Part shown: positions 1-5,516 of the stretch, piece by piece
Position numbering within the stretch: position 1 is the stretch's first letter
Layout of the letters: every line of letters starts with the position of its first letter
NCBI GenBank assembly: GCA_014239715.1
Contig: JAAZYJ010000377.1
Location: 1-9,030, forward strand
From: Flavobacteriales bacterium
GTDB lineage: Bacteria > Bacteroidota > Bacteroidia > Flavobacteriales > Parvicellaceae
Reading direction: 5' to 3'
DNA: 9,030 bases
Program-made: the position numbers and the translations under genes
Notes under the pieces: generated by a model
Databases searched by the model: none
Seen by the model: only the letters and a program-made list of their open reading frames with translations
Told to the model about the DNA's origin: nothing

Positions 1-574
1 CTGGACAGGACGGGTGGAATTCCTTCCTTTTGGAAAGTTCAAGAGCAAGGGTGACTACGTTTGTTCGGATGTAAAAAGGGAAGAAAAACCAAAACTTTCG
101 ATCGGGGTGACCTATGATTATCATGATAGAGCAGTTAGAGAACAAGGAAACATCAAAAGTTTTATGTACAACGATGTTGGCTACTATGAGACAGACATCA
201 ATACGATCTTTGCAGATCTAATGTTTAAGTACAAAGGGTTTTCTTTAATGGCAGAGTATGCGGATAAGAAGGCAGATGATCCCATTGCAAAAAATTTAGA
301 TGGATCCCCAACTGGCGACTACGTTGTAGAAGGAACCGGATTGAATGTGCAGCTTGGATATCTGTTGAAAAGCAATTATGAAATTGCAGGGAGGTTCACG
401 AACATTGTTCCATCAGAAGAAATAGGAGGGGAGCCGATCAATATGTACACGTTAGGGCTTTCCAGATATGTTGTTGGTCACAAGCTAAAAGTTCAATCAG
501 ACATAAGCTACACTACTGAAGACGGTTCTGATGATGCTTTAATGTACCGGCTTCAAATCGACCTACATTTCTGA
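1..574 (+). CDS. Phosphate-selective porin O/P-like outer-membrane protein, C-terminal part (5' truncated by window)
   Basis: The frame is open from the first base (first full codon at position 2) and reads WTGRVEFLPFGKF, a stretch typical of the OprO/OprP phosphate-selective porin family, so the GTG at 14 is an internal valine and the gene begins outside the window. About 191 residues are visible. They alternate short polar turns with amphipathic stretches (for example the segments around GFSLMAEYADKK, NVQLGYLL and YTLGLSRYV), as expected for transmembrane beta strands. The protein ends in LQIDLHF; a terminal phenylalanine is the usual outer-membrane-protein signal for barrel assembly. Family role: trimeric barrel that admits phosphate and similar anions, and so potentially arsenate. 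It converges on the ars operon and is followed by a strong terminator. Family membership is fairly sure; the substrate is inferred, since related Bacteroidota porins are poorly characterised. Confidence 0.8.
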   Translation, partial: WTGRVEFLPFGKFKSKGDYVCSDVKREEKPKLSIGVTYDYHDRAVREQGNIKSFMYNDVGYYETDINTIFADLMFKYKGFSLMAEYADKKADDPIAKNLDGSPTGDYVVEGTGLNVQLGYLLKSNYEIAGRFTNIVPSEEIGGEPINMYTLGLSRYVVGHKLKVQSDISYTTEDGSDDALMYRLQIDLHF

Positions 575-597
575 CACGATACTGGTATTAATGAATT

Positions 598-624
598 AGA
601 GGTGGCTAGCTACCTCTTTTTTTT
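598..624 (+). terminator. Rho-independent terminator of the porin gene
   Basis: An inverted repeat AGAGGT-N8-ACCTCT (598-617) can extend by a G-U and a G-C pair to leave a CTAG loop. It is followed directly by eight T residues (617-624). It begins 24 bases after the porin stop codon and points rightward. The hairpin also contains the last codons and the TAG stop (606-608) of the convergent aquaglyceroporin gene, and the T-run encodes its terminal lysines on the other strand. On the minus strand no T-run follows the stem, so it should act mainly for the porin transcript. Confidence 0.85.
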
Positions 625-1379
625 GTCAAATAAAAAGTCAAATGGGCAAGAGCTCCACCTACTAGTGGAGACAGCATATAAACGGTGAAGAAGCTGAAAT
701 CAGGTGAGGGAAATGCAGCATCTTTCCACCCGGCAAAATAAGAGAACAGTCTTGGCCCGAAATCGCGAGCAGGATTGAACCCTCCCTGACTGATCGGAGC
801 CAGTACGCATATCAATGCAGCGACTGTCATTCCAATGTAGAGAGGGGTTAAATGTGACTCATTCTTTGGTTGGCACAGCCAAAAGATCATATATGCCAGG
901 ACGAAAGTCCCTAACATTTCTGCCCCCATGGCCTGCCATTGATTTATGTTTCCAACCTGTTCAGAAAAACCCGGATTCGGGAAAAACTCTCCGAACATAG
1001 ATGCAGTTATAATCGAATCCTTGCTGCCTCGTACTATGTAATTGATCGATTCGTAATATTCAATTGAAGGGTGAAAAATTGCGTATAAGACTGCCGCGCC
1101 AAATACGCCGCCCGCTAATTGGGCCATAGAATAAAATAGCAATCGTTTACCATCGATCTTCTTCGCTAAAAACATAGCGAAACTTACAGCAGGGTTAAGA
1201 TGTGCGGGAGAAAGGGTTCTCGAAGCATAAATGGCCAACGTAACTCCAAAACACCATACCATGGCAATCTGGAAAATCCCGTTAAAACTGTCAAAAAGAA
1301 TGGATGCTGCAACAGATCCACATCCAAAAAAAACCAGGATTGCCGTTCCTACAAACTCGCCTGCAAGCTCTCTTTTCAT
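606..1379 (-). CDS. MIP-family aquaglyceroporin in the ars operon (AqpS/GlpF-like)
   Basis: This is a 257-residue major intrinsic protein, an inner-membrane channel with six hydrophobic segments and two re-entrant NPA motifs, at 62-64 (in PAHLNPAVS) and 202-204 (in FNPARDFGPR). Aspartate after NPAR marks the aquaglyceroporin branch, and the loop motifs IVRGS (about 115-119) and PNP (134-136) align with E. coli GlpF. Its ATG overlaps the arsC stop as ATGA, so it is the translationally coupled last gene of arsR-arsI-arsC-aqp. By analogy with Sinorhizobium meliloti AqpS, also encoded in an ars operon, it likely lets arsenite, and perhaps methylated trivalent arsenic, flow out after reduction. 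By hand alignment the selectivity filter is W42, I190, G199, R205; GlpF has glycine and phenylalanine at the second and third sites. No glycerol-catabolism genes are nearby. Family certain; arsenite export inferred from context. Confidence 0.92.
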   Translation of the reverse strand: MKRELAGEFVGTAILVFFGCGSVAASILFDSFNGIFQIAMVWCFGVTLAIYASRTLSPAHLNPAVSFAMFLAKKIDGKRLLFYSMAQLAGGVFGAAVLYAIFHPSIEYYESINYIVRGSKDSIITASMFGEFFPNPGFSEQVGNINQWQAMGAEMLGTFVLAYMIFWLCQPKNESHLTPLYIGMTVAALICVLAPISQGGFNPARDFGPRLFSYFAGWKDAAFPSPDFSFFTVYMLSPLVGGALAHLTFYLTKKRGS

Positions 1380-1807
1380 TCTCGGTTTTCAGATAGTTTA
1401 AAGAGTAGATCGCGACAGTAATTTTCAATCATATCCCTGGTTGAGCGAAATACATCCAGGATTTCTTCCTCACTGCCCGTTGCATCTGCAGGATCAGGAA
1501 AGCTGTGGTGAATTCTAATAACATGCTCGGGAAATGCCGGGCAGCTTTGTTTTGCATGATCACATACTGAAAACAGATGGGTTACACCACTGTTTAGATA
1601 TCCATCTACCAGATCAGATGTTTGTGTTGAAATATCAATGCCAGCTTCTGACATCACAATCACTGCTCTTGGGTTCAGGCCATCCGTCTGGACTCCTGCG
1701 GAGAAGACCTCAATGTTAATTTCAAAATCGGTTGCAAAGTGTTTTAAAAAACCCTCTGCCATTTGGCTCCGACAGCTGTTGCCGGTGCATAGTACGAGTA
1801 ATTTCAT
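1376..1807 (-). CDS. arsC: Arsenate reductase ArsC, low-molecular-weight phosphatase (thioredoxin-type) family
   Basis: Cytoplasmic reduction of arsenate to arsenite. The 143-residue product starts MKLLVLCTGNSCRSQMAEG, with the phosphatase-like CX5R anion loop at C7-R13. The redox pair C82 and C89 sits in VCDHAKQSC, giving the three-cysteine relay C7/C82/C89 known from Staphylococcus aureus ArsC (C10/C82/C89). The later FPDPADATGSEEE stretch and the FRSTRDMI helix are also typical. I chose ATG at 1807, four bases after the arsI stop, because it places the catalytic loop at the usual distance from the N-terminus; a GTG at 1825 would add six residues overlapping arsI. The 3' end overlaps the aquaglyceroporin start by four bases. 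All catalytic residues are present, so it should be active and thioredoxin-dependent. Confidence 0.95.
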   Translation of the reverse strand: MKLLVLCTGNSCRSQMAEGFLKHFATDFEINIEVFSAGVQTDGLNPRAVIVMSEAGIDISTQTSDLVDGYLNSGVTHLFSVCDHAKQSCPAFPEHVIRIHHSFPDPADATGSEEEILDVFRSTRDMIENYCRDLLFKLSENRE

Positions 1808-1811
1808 AGCG

Positions 1812-2321
1812 TTAACAGCACCCACTTCCAGGAGTGCATTGATTATTTTGTAATTCTGATAATTTCACCTTTGGTTTTTCGGCAACTGCAGCTTCAGGAG
1901 TGCAACATGCAGATGCATCCTGAATTGCATATCGGGGATCGTTAAACTCAACATCTTCATGGAAATAATATACCTCCCACATATATCCGTTAGGGTCAGT
2001 TACCCAAAACTTATCTTGATTTGCATAACAGCAATTCGTTCCCATTTCCTCAAGTACATCAATGTTTTGTAAGTTCATTTCATCCATTCTTTTCTTCAGC
2101 TCCTCCAGAGATTCGATTTGGAAGCCGAGGTGGCCAAAATGATCGCTTACTTTTTCTTCATTCTGAACAAATGAGATGATCAAAGAAGGTTCATCCAAGG
2201 TGAACTTGCAATAGTCGGGCTTGATCTTATCCGGATTCTTCCCGAAAAATTTTGAATAGAAATCAGCCGTTTGGTAAATGTTCTTTACGTACAGGCTTAC
2301 GTGCATTCTTGGAAAACTCAT
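1812..2321 (-). CDS. arsI: ArsI-like C-As lyase (ArsI/CadI VOC-fold dioxygenase) with cysteine-rich tail
   Basis: A vicinal-oxygen-chelate (glyoxalase-fold) protein of about 169 residues. ArsI is a nonheme Fe(II) dioxygenase that cleaves the carbon-arsenic bond of trivalent organoarsenicals such as methylarsenite and releases arsenite. Numbered from ATG 2321, the sequence shows the iron ligands H7, H64 and E116 and the vicinal arsenic-binding pair C97-C98, inside NCCYANQDKFWVTDPNG. These match H5, H62, E115 and C96/C97 of Thermomonospora curvata ArsI with an offset of one or two. Beyond the domain is a tail of about 40 residues with C139-C140, C162 and C168-C169. The ATG overlaps the arsR stop (TAATG), which favours it over the TTG at 2327. 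The arsC start follows four bases after the stop. The alternative is a CadI-type cadmium-induced protein of the same family; arsenic neighbours and the CC pair favour ArsI. Confidence 0.88.
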   Translation of the reverse strand: MSFPRMHVSLYVKNIYQTADFYSKFFGKNPDKIKPDYCKFTLDEPSLIISFVQNEEKVSDHFGHLGFQIESLEELKKRMDEMNLQNIDVLEEMGTNCCYANQDKFWVTDPNGYMWEVYYFHEDVEFNDPRYAIQDASACCTPEAAVAEKPKVKLSELQNNQCTPGSGCC

Positions 2322-2638
2322 TAGCAACAGTTTAATTTTGTTTCAACTTCATTAAATATGGGTGTGATCATGGAAGAAAATTCATCCCATGCCACCGGGT
2401 TAATGCAATAACAAACCTTCGGCCCGCTAACAGTCCCTTGAATTAAACCTACTTTTTTCAGCGCTTTCAAATGCTGGGAAACAGTGCTTTGCGAGAGAGG
2501 AAGTTCGTCCACAATATCTCCGCAGATACAATCTGGTTGAGACAGTAAGTGCTGAACAATTGACACTCTGGCCGGGTGGGCCATAGCTTTGCACAAGTTG
2601 GCAATATTTACTTGCGTATTGGTATAGGAATCATTCAT
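2321..2638 (-). CDS. arsR: ArsR/SmtB-family arsenite-responsive repressor
   Basis: A 105-residue winged-helix dimeric repressor and first gene of the ars operon. AHPARVSIVQHL (20-31) is the family's typical N-terminal helix, and LPLSQSTVSQHLKALKKVGLI (46-66) is the recognition helix-turn-helix. C37 and C39 in DCICGDIV form the CxC pair used by E. coli R773-type ArsR to bind As(III) next to the DNA-binding helix; the third cysteine of that site is absent. Other cysteines are C16, C76, C78 and a terminal C104-C105 pair that could add a second thiol site. The gene most likely represses itself and the three genes behind it through the inverted repeats just upstream. ATG 2638 is the only good start, and there is no Shine-Dalgarno sequence before it. 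Its stop overlaps the arsI start. Confidence 0.93.
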   Translation of the reverse strand: MNDSYTNTQVNIANLCKAMAHPARVSIVQHLLSQPDCICGDIVDELPLSQSTVSQHLKALKKVGLIQGTVSGPKVCYCINPVAWDEFSSMITPIFNEVETKLNCC

Positions 2639-2639
2639 A

Positions 2640-2655
2640 ATCGCAAAAATACGAT
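2640..2655 (-). promoter_or_regulatory. ars promoter -7 box (2644-2651) inside a second, shorter ArsR-type inverted repeat
   Basis: On the minus strand this reads ATCG-TATTTTTG-CGAT. The spacer TATTTTTG is an exact match to the Bacteroidota -7 box TAnnTTTG, and the flanking ATCG/CGAT arms repeat the core of the longer palindrome at 2662-2685 with the same 8-base spacer. Their centres are 26 bases apart. A repressor here would cover the promoter directly. The box ends only five bases before the arsR ATG, implying a transcript with almost no leader. No TTG -33 box lies at the usual 17-23 base distance, so the promoter assignment is less sure than the repeat. Confidence 0.5.
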
Positions 2656-2661
2656 AAATTT

Positions 2662-2685
2662 ATTAATCGGCATATTACGATTAAT
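2662..2685. promoter_or_regulatory. Perfect 8-8-8 inverted repeat, probable ArsR operator
   Basis: ATTAATCG-N8-CGATTAAT is a perfect palindrome with an 8-base spacer in the 52-base gap between the bestrophin stop and the arsR start. Position, symmetry and the ATCG/CGAT core shared with the element at 2640-2655 fit binding of an ArsR-family dimer. It would cover about -24 to -47 relative to the transcription start suggested by the -7 box. A role as terminator for the upstream bestrophin gene is unlikely, because the stem is AT-rich and no T-run follows. Confidence 0.65.
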
Positions 2686-2690
2686 GAGAG

Positions 2691-3560
2691 TTATTTATTC
2701 AGGATTTCCTGAACGTTGCTTCTGATGGTGATTGAAATGCCGTCGGTGTCAAGATCATTGGCATCTCTGCCGAACGGATCTTCAATTTCTTCAGCCAGTA
2801 TTTCGATACTAACCAAAACGTAGAAGACAAACATTGCAATAGGAATAGTGTAGTAGCCTAGTGATGTTATAAATGCGATTGGAAGAGTGACCACATAGAT
2901 GAAGATGAATTTCTTCAAGAACATCGAATACGAAAAGGGAATAGGTGTTTTCTTAATTCTTTCACAAGCTCCTATGATGTCAGAAAAGCTCAGCAAGTTT
3001 TTGTCTATGGATAAGAACTCTTCCTGAGTGATTTCTTTGCGCTTTTTCAAATCATCTAGGCGCTCGTACATCTTCATTGCGACGTAACTCGGTTTATGCT
3101 CAATTTTAGAAATTTCATTCCTTTCTTCCTCTGTCAGCTGAAGCTCCTCAATTACTACACCGTCGCGTAAATGCTCCTTCATGGCAAAAGCATAATTCGG
3201 TATCATTCTTCCAAAAAACTCCAAATCAGCTTTTGGTCCAATCATAGAATTGATCTTCAGTGCTAAATTTCGTGAATCATTCACCAGCGACCCCCATTTT
3301 TTTCGACCTTCCCACCATCTGTCATAGGCGGTATTTGTTCTGAAAACAAGAAGAAGCGATAAAACAAAACCAATCAATGAATAAATAACTCCCAGATTAT
3401 CCAAAACCTCAGATTCCGAGAAATATTTAATCTCAAGCCAGCTTATTCCCCATGTAAGCAAACCGATAATGACTAACTCTTTCCAAAGAATAATGAAGGT
3501 GTCACTTTTGTGGAATCGATAAACTTGTCTGAACCAGCCTTTAGGGTTGTATTGTATCAT
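2691..3560 (-). CDS. Bestrophin-family (UPF0187/YneE-like) membrane ion channel
   Basis: A 289-residue inner-membrane protein of the bacterial bestrophin family. The start MIQYNPKGWFRQVYRFHKSDT is typical of the family, so I use ATG 3560, two bases after the chrA stop, and not the longer frame whose extra residues overlap chrA. Hydrophobic segments lie near 25-45, 56-73, 215-235 and 238-256. Family landmarks are AYDRWWEGRKKWG (78-90), GACERIKKTPIPFSY (197-211) and the acidic EEIEDPFGRDANDLD stretch (257-271) near the C-terminus. Characterised bestrophins are pentamers: eukaryotic ones are calcium-gated anion channels and a Klebsiella homologue is cation-selective, so the ion cannot be read from sequence. 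It appears to be co-transcribed with chrA; a link to chromate or pH/ion balance is only an inference. Confidence 0.88.
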   Translation of the reverse strand: MIQYNPKGWFRQVYRFHKSDTFIILWKELVIIGLLTWGISWLEIKYFSESEVLDNLGVIYSLIGFVLSLLLVFRTNTAYDRWWEGRKKWGSLVNDSRNLALKINSMIGPKADLEFFGRMIPNYAFAMKEHLRDGVVIEELQLTEEERNEISKIEHKPSYVAMKMYERLDDLKKRKEITQEEFLSIDKNLLSFSDIIGACERIKKTPIPFSYSMFLKKFIFIYVVTLPIAFITSLGYYTIPIAMFVFYVLVSIEILAEEIEDPFGRDANDLDTDGISITIRSNVQEILNK

Positions 3561-3562
3561 AA

Positions 3563-4813
3563 TCAATAAGGAACTAATGTAAGCAGAAAGCCAAGAACGG
3601 AGCAAGCCCCAACAAAAATGAAAGTATTAATTTTCGAAAAGAAGATCATAGTTCCAGTAGCTGCAGTTAAAATCAGAATACTTTTCCAGTCAATCAACAT
3701 TTCCAAGCCGAGTTTGTAGGTAACTACTGCCATCATGGCTAAAGCTCCTATATTAATTCCATTGATTAAGGATCTAGCACCTGCGGAATTTCTCAGTTTA
3801 GGAATAAATGGTGAAATAATGAGAATAATTAAAAACGACGGAAGGAATATTCCTGCCGTAGCTAAGGCTGATCCGGAAAAACCATCTAATTCAAAGCCAA
3901 CATAGGTTGCAGTCGACAATACTGGTCCAGGAGTAATGTTTCCGATGGCAATCGCTTCTGTTAGCTGATCCCTTGTTATCCATCCTAGTCCCTCAACTAA
4001 TTCCGTATCCATATAGGCGAAAAGTAAATATCCGCTCCCAAATAAAATACTTCCCATTTTCAAGAATATCAGAAAGATTTTCAGGCTAGTCATTGATTCT
4101 AATCTGCTGGAACTAACGGATCCCAATATAGTAAGGGGTATAATAAATGATGGAATAAACTTAATTTGTTTCAATCCCAGGTTGATTAATCCTGCTCCGA
4201 GGATAATTAAAATTTCGTGAATGCCAAATAATCCGGCAATAACAGCCATACACCCAATTAATCCAAGAAACCAGTTCTTAACTGCCTTTTTTGCAAGTTT
4301 AATAACAGCCGAAATTATTAAGGCAATAACTCCAATCTTGATTCCGTAAACCCATGGTGCCACCTTTGGTAACTTACCATATTCCGTATATAGAAAGGCA
4401 ATACCTAATGTTATCAATACTGCTGGAAGAATAAATGAAATTCCTGCAATGAACAAACCGGCTACTCCGCCGCGTTCCTTGCCCACATGCATCACCATTT
4501 CGGTAGAGTTAGGACCTGGAACCAATGAAGTAATTCCGATCAGGTCAAGATAGTGCTGGTCAGACATCCACTTTCTTTTCTCTATAACCTCCTTCTGCAT
4601 CAATGCAATATGTGCAGCGGGACCGCCGAATGCGACCAAACCTAATTTTAAAAAGAGACCAAGTATCTCCAGAATATTTTTTGAATATTTTGGCTTCAAG
4701 TCATAATATTTGAATGCGAATTTACAATCGTATCGTGAATTTGACGAAAGAAAATAGATTAAAAATTGCATTTGGAAAACATCTTTCTTCACTCGACTCT
4801 TAAGTGCCTGCAT
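3563..4813 (-). CDS. chrA: Chromate transporter ChrA, long two-domain form
   Basis: An inner-membrane CHR-family protein proposed to expel chromate. It shows the internal duplication of the long form: the N-terminal half has AFGGPAAHIALMQ (61-73) and LVPGPNSTEM (97-106), and the C-terminal half has ILFGSGYLLFAYM (256-268) and NITPGPVLSTATY (292-304), each followed by several hydrophobic segments. The coordinates take the longest ATG frame (416 residues), but ChrA-like sequence only starts near residue 46. A TTG at 4699 would give MKPKYSKNILEILGLFLKLG, the usual N-terminal length, and would free about 140 bases for the divergent promoters; an ATG at 4771 is a third option. The bestrophin gene follows two bases after the stop, suggesting an operon. 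Family certain; start uncertain. Sulfate or another oxyanion as substrate cannot be excluded. Confidence 0.9.
   Translation of the reverse strand: MQALKSRVKKDVFQMQFLIYFLSSNSRYDCKFAFKYYDLKPKYSKNILEILGLFLKLGLVAFGGPAAHIALMQKEVIEKRKWMSDQHYLDLIGITSLVPGPNSTEMVMHVGKERGGVAGLFIAGISFILPAVLITLGIAFLYTEYGKLPKVAPWVYGIKIGVIALIISAVIKLAKKAVKNWFLGLIGCMAVIAGLFGIHEILIILGAGLINLGLKQIKFIPSFIIPLTILGSVSSSRLESMTSLKIFLIFLKMGSILFGSGYLLFAYMDTELVEGLGWITRDQLTEAIAIGNITPGPVLSTATYVGFELDGFSGSALATAGIFLPSFLIILIISPFIPKLRNSAGARSLINGINIGALAMMAVVTYKLGLEMLIDWKSILILTAATGTMIFFSKINTFIFVGACSVLGFLLTLVPY
4740..4774 (+). promoter_or_regulatory. Alternative weak promoter for the two-component operon
   Basis: TTTG at 4740-4743 and TGCATTTG at 4767-4774 (one mismatch to TAnnTTTG) are separated by 23 bases, the upper limit of the usual Bacteroidota -33/-7 spacing. 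It would give a leader of roughly 60 bases before the response-regulator ATG. It overlaps the chrA frame only if chrA starts at 4813 or 4771. Pattern match only. Confidence 0.22.
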
Positions 4814-4824
4814 GATATTTTAAC

Positions 4825-4832
4825 TAATTTTG
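4825..4832 (+). promoter_or_regulatory. -7 promoter box before the response regulator gene
   Basis: TAATTTTG is an exact TAnnTTTG match, six bases before the ATG at 4839. As at arsR, transcription from it would start almost at the start codon. No TTG -33 box is seen at the expected distance, which lowers confidence. Confidence 0.35.
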
Positions 4833-4838
4833 GTGGTA

Positions 4839-5516
4839 ATGAATCGCGTTTATACAATTCTTGTAGTTGATGACGAGGAAGATATAGTTGAGCTGCTCAG
4901 CTATAACCTGAAAAAGGAAGGCTTCCGTGTTCATACTGCGTCAGATGGAAAAATGGCTATAAAAAAAGCCAAAGAAATTGTTCCTGATCTGATCTTATTG
5001 GATGTAATGATGCCGGAGATGGATGGTATCGAGGCTTGTGGAGAGATCAGAGCTGAAGATTCCTTAGCCTCCACACTAATTGCCTTCTTAACAGCGAGAG
5101 GAGAAGATTATTCTCAAATAGCTGGGTTGGACGCGGGTGCTGATGATTACATTACAAAACCAATTAAGCCGAAGGTCCTTATTAGCCGAGTCAATGCTCT
5201 TTTGAGGAGAATAAACAGTGGAAATGAAGAGCCGGAAAAAGCGGTAACTTTAAAGGTGGATCGAGAGCGGTATGTGGTGATCAAACAAGATGTGGAAATG
5301 TCCATTCCAAGAAAAGAATTCGAGCTATTGGCTTTGTTGCTGTCCAAACCCGGGAACGTCTTTTCAAGAGAAACTATATTAAATGTGGTCTGGGGACAGG
5401 AAGTCGTCGTTGGTGACCGAACCATAGACGTTCACATTAGAAAATTAAGGGAGAAAATAGGAGATGAGACAATCAAGACGGTCAAAGGCGTCGGGTACAA
5501 ACTCCAATTAGAATAG
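4839..5516 (+). CDS. OmpR/PhoB-family response regulator (PhoB-like)
   Basis: A 225-residue two-domain transcription factor. The receiver domain (about 5-122) has the acidic pair D11-D12, phospho-acceptor D55 in LLDVMMPEMDG, T86 and K108 in the KPIKPK loop, all needed for phosphorylation. A short linker leads to a winged-helix DNA-binding domain (about 137-225) with recognition helix RTIDVHIRKLREKI (194-207) and the closing VKGVGYKLQ hairpin. ATG 4839 gives the normal N-terminus MNRVYTILVVDDEED; the frame also offers TTG 4830 and GTG 4833, which only add residues. The stop TAG abuts the ATG of the histidine kinase, so the two are translationally coupled partners. The family resembles PhoB, and a phosphate-porin-like gene is in the window, but control of the neighbouring chrA or ars genes is equally possible. 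Confidence 0.93.
   Translation: MNRVYTILVVDDEEDIVELLSYNLKKEGFRVHTASDGKMAIKKAKEIVPDLILLDVMMPEMDGIEACGEIRAEDSLASTLIAFLTARGEDYSQIAGLDAGADDYITKPIKPKVLISRVNALLRRINSGNEEPEKAVTLKVDRERYVVIKQDVEMSIPRKEFELLALLLSKPGNVFSRETILNVVWGQEVVVGDRTIDVHIRKLREKIGDETIKTVKGVGYKLQLE

Noticed and set aside
14..16. GTG at 14 as the porin start
   Set aside because: In-frame residues before it (WTGR) continue the porin family motif and there is no signal peptide, so it is an internal valine.
815..1000. Short plus-strand frames inside the aquaglyceroporin and arsC genes
   Set aside because: They lie antisense to conserved coding sequence, with no family resemblance and no start signals.
2662..2685. Palindrome read as a terminator of the chrA-bestrophin operon
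   Set aside because: AT-rich stem, no T-run on the minus strand after it, and a related repeat over the arsR promoter; an operator is the better reading.
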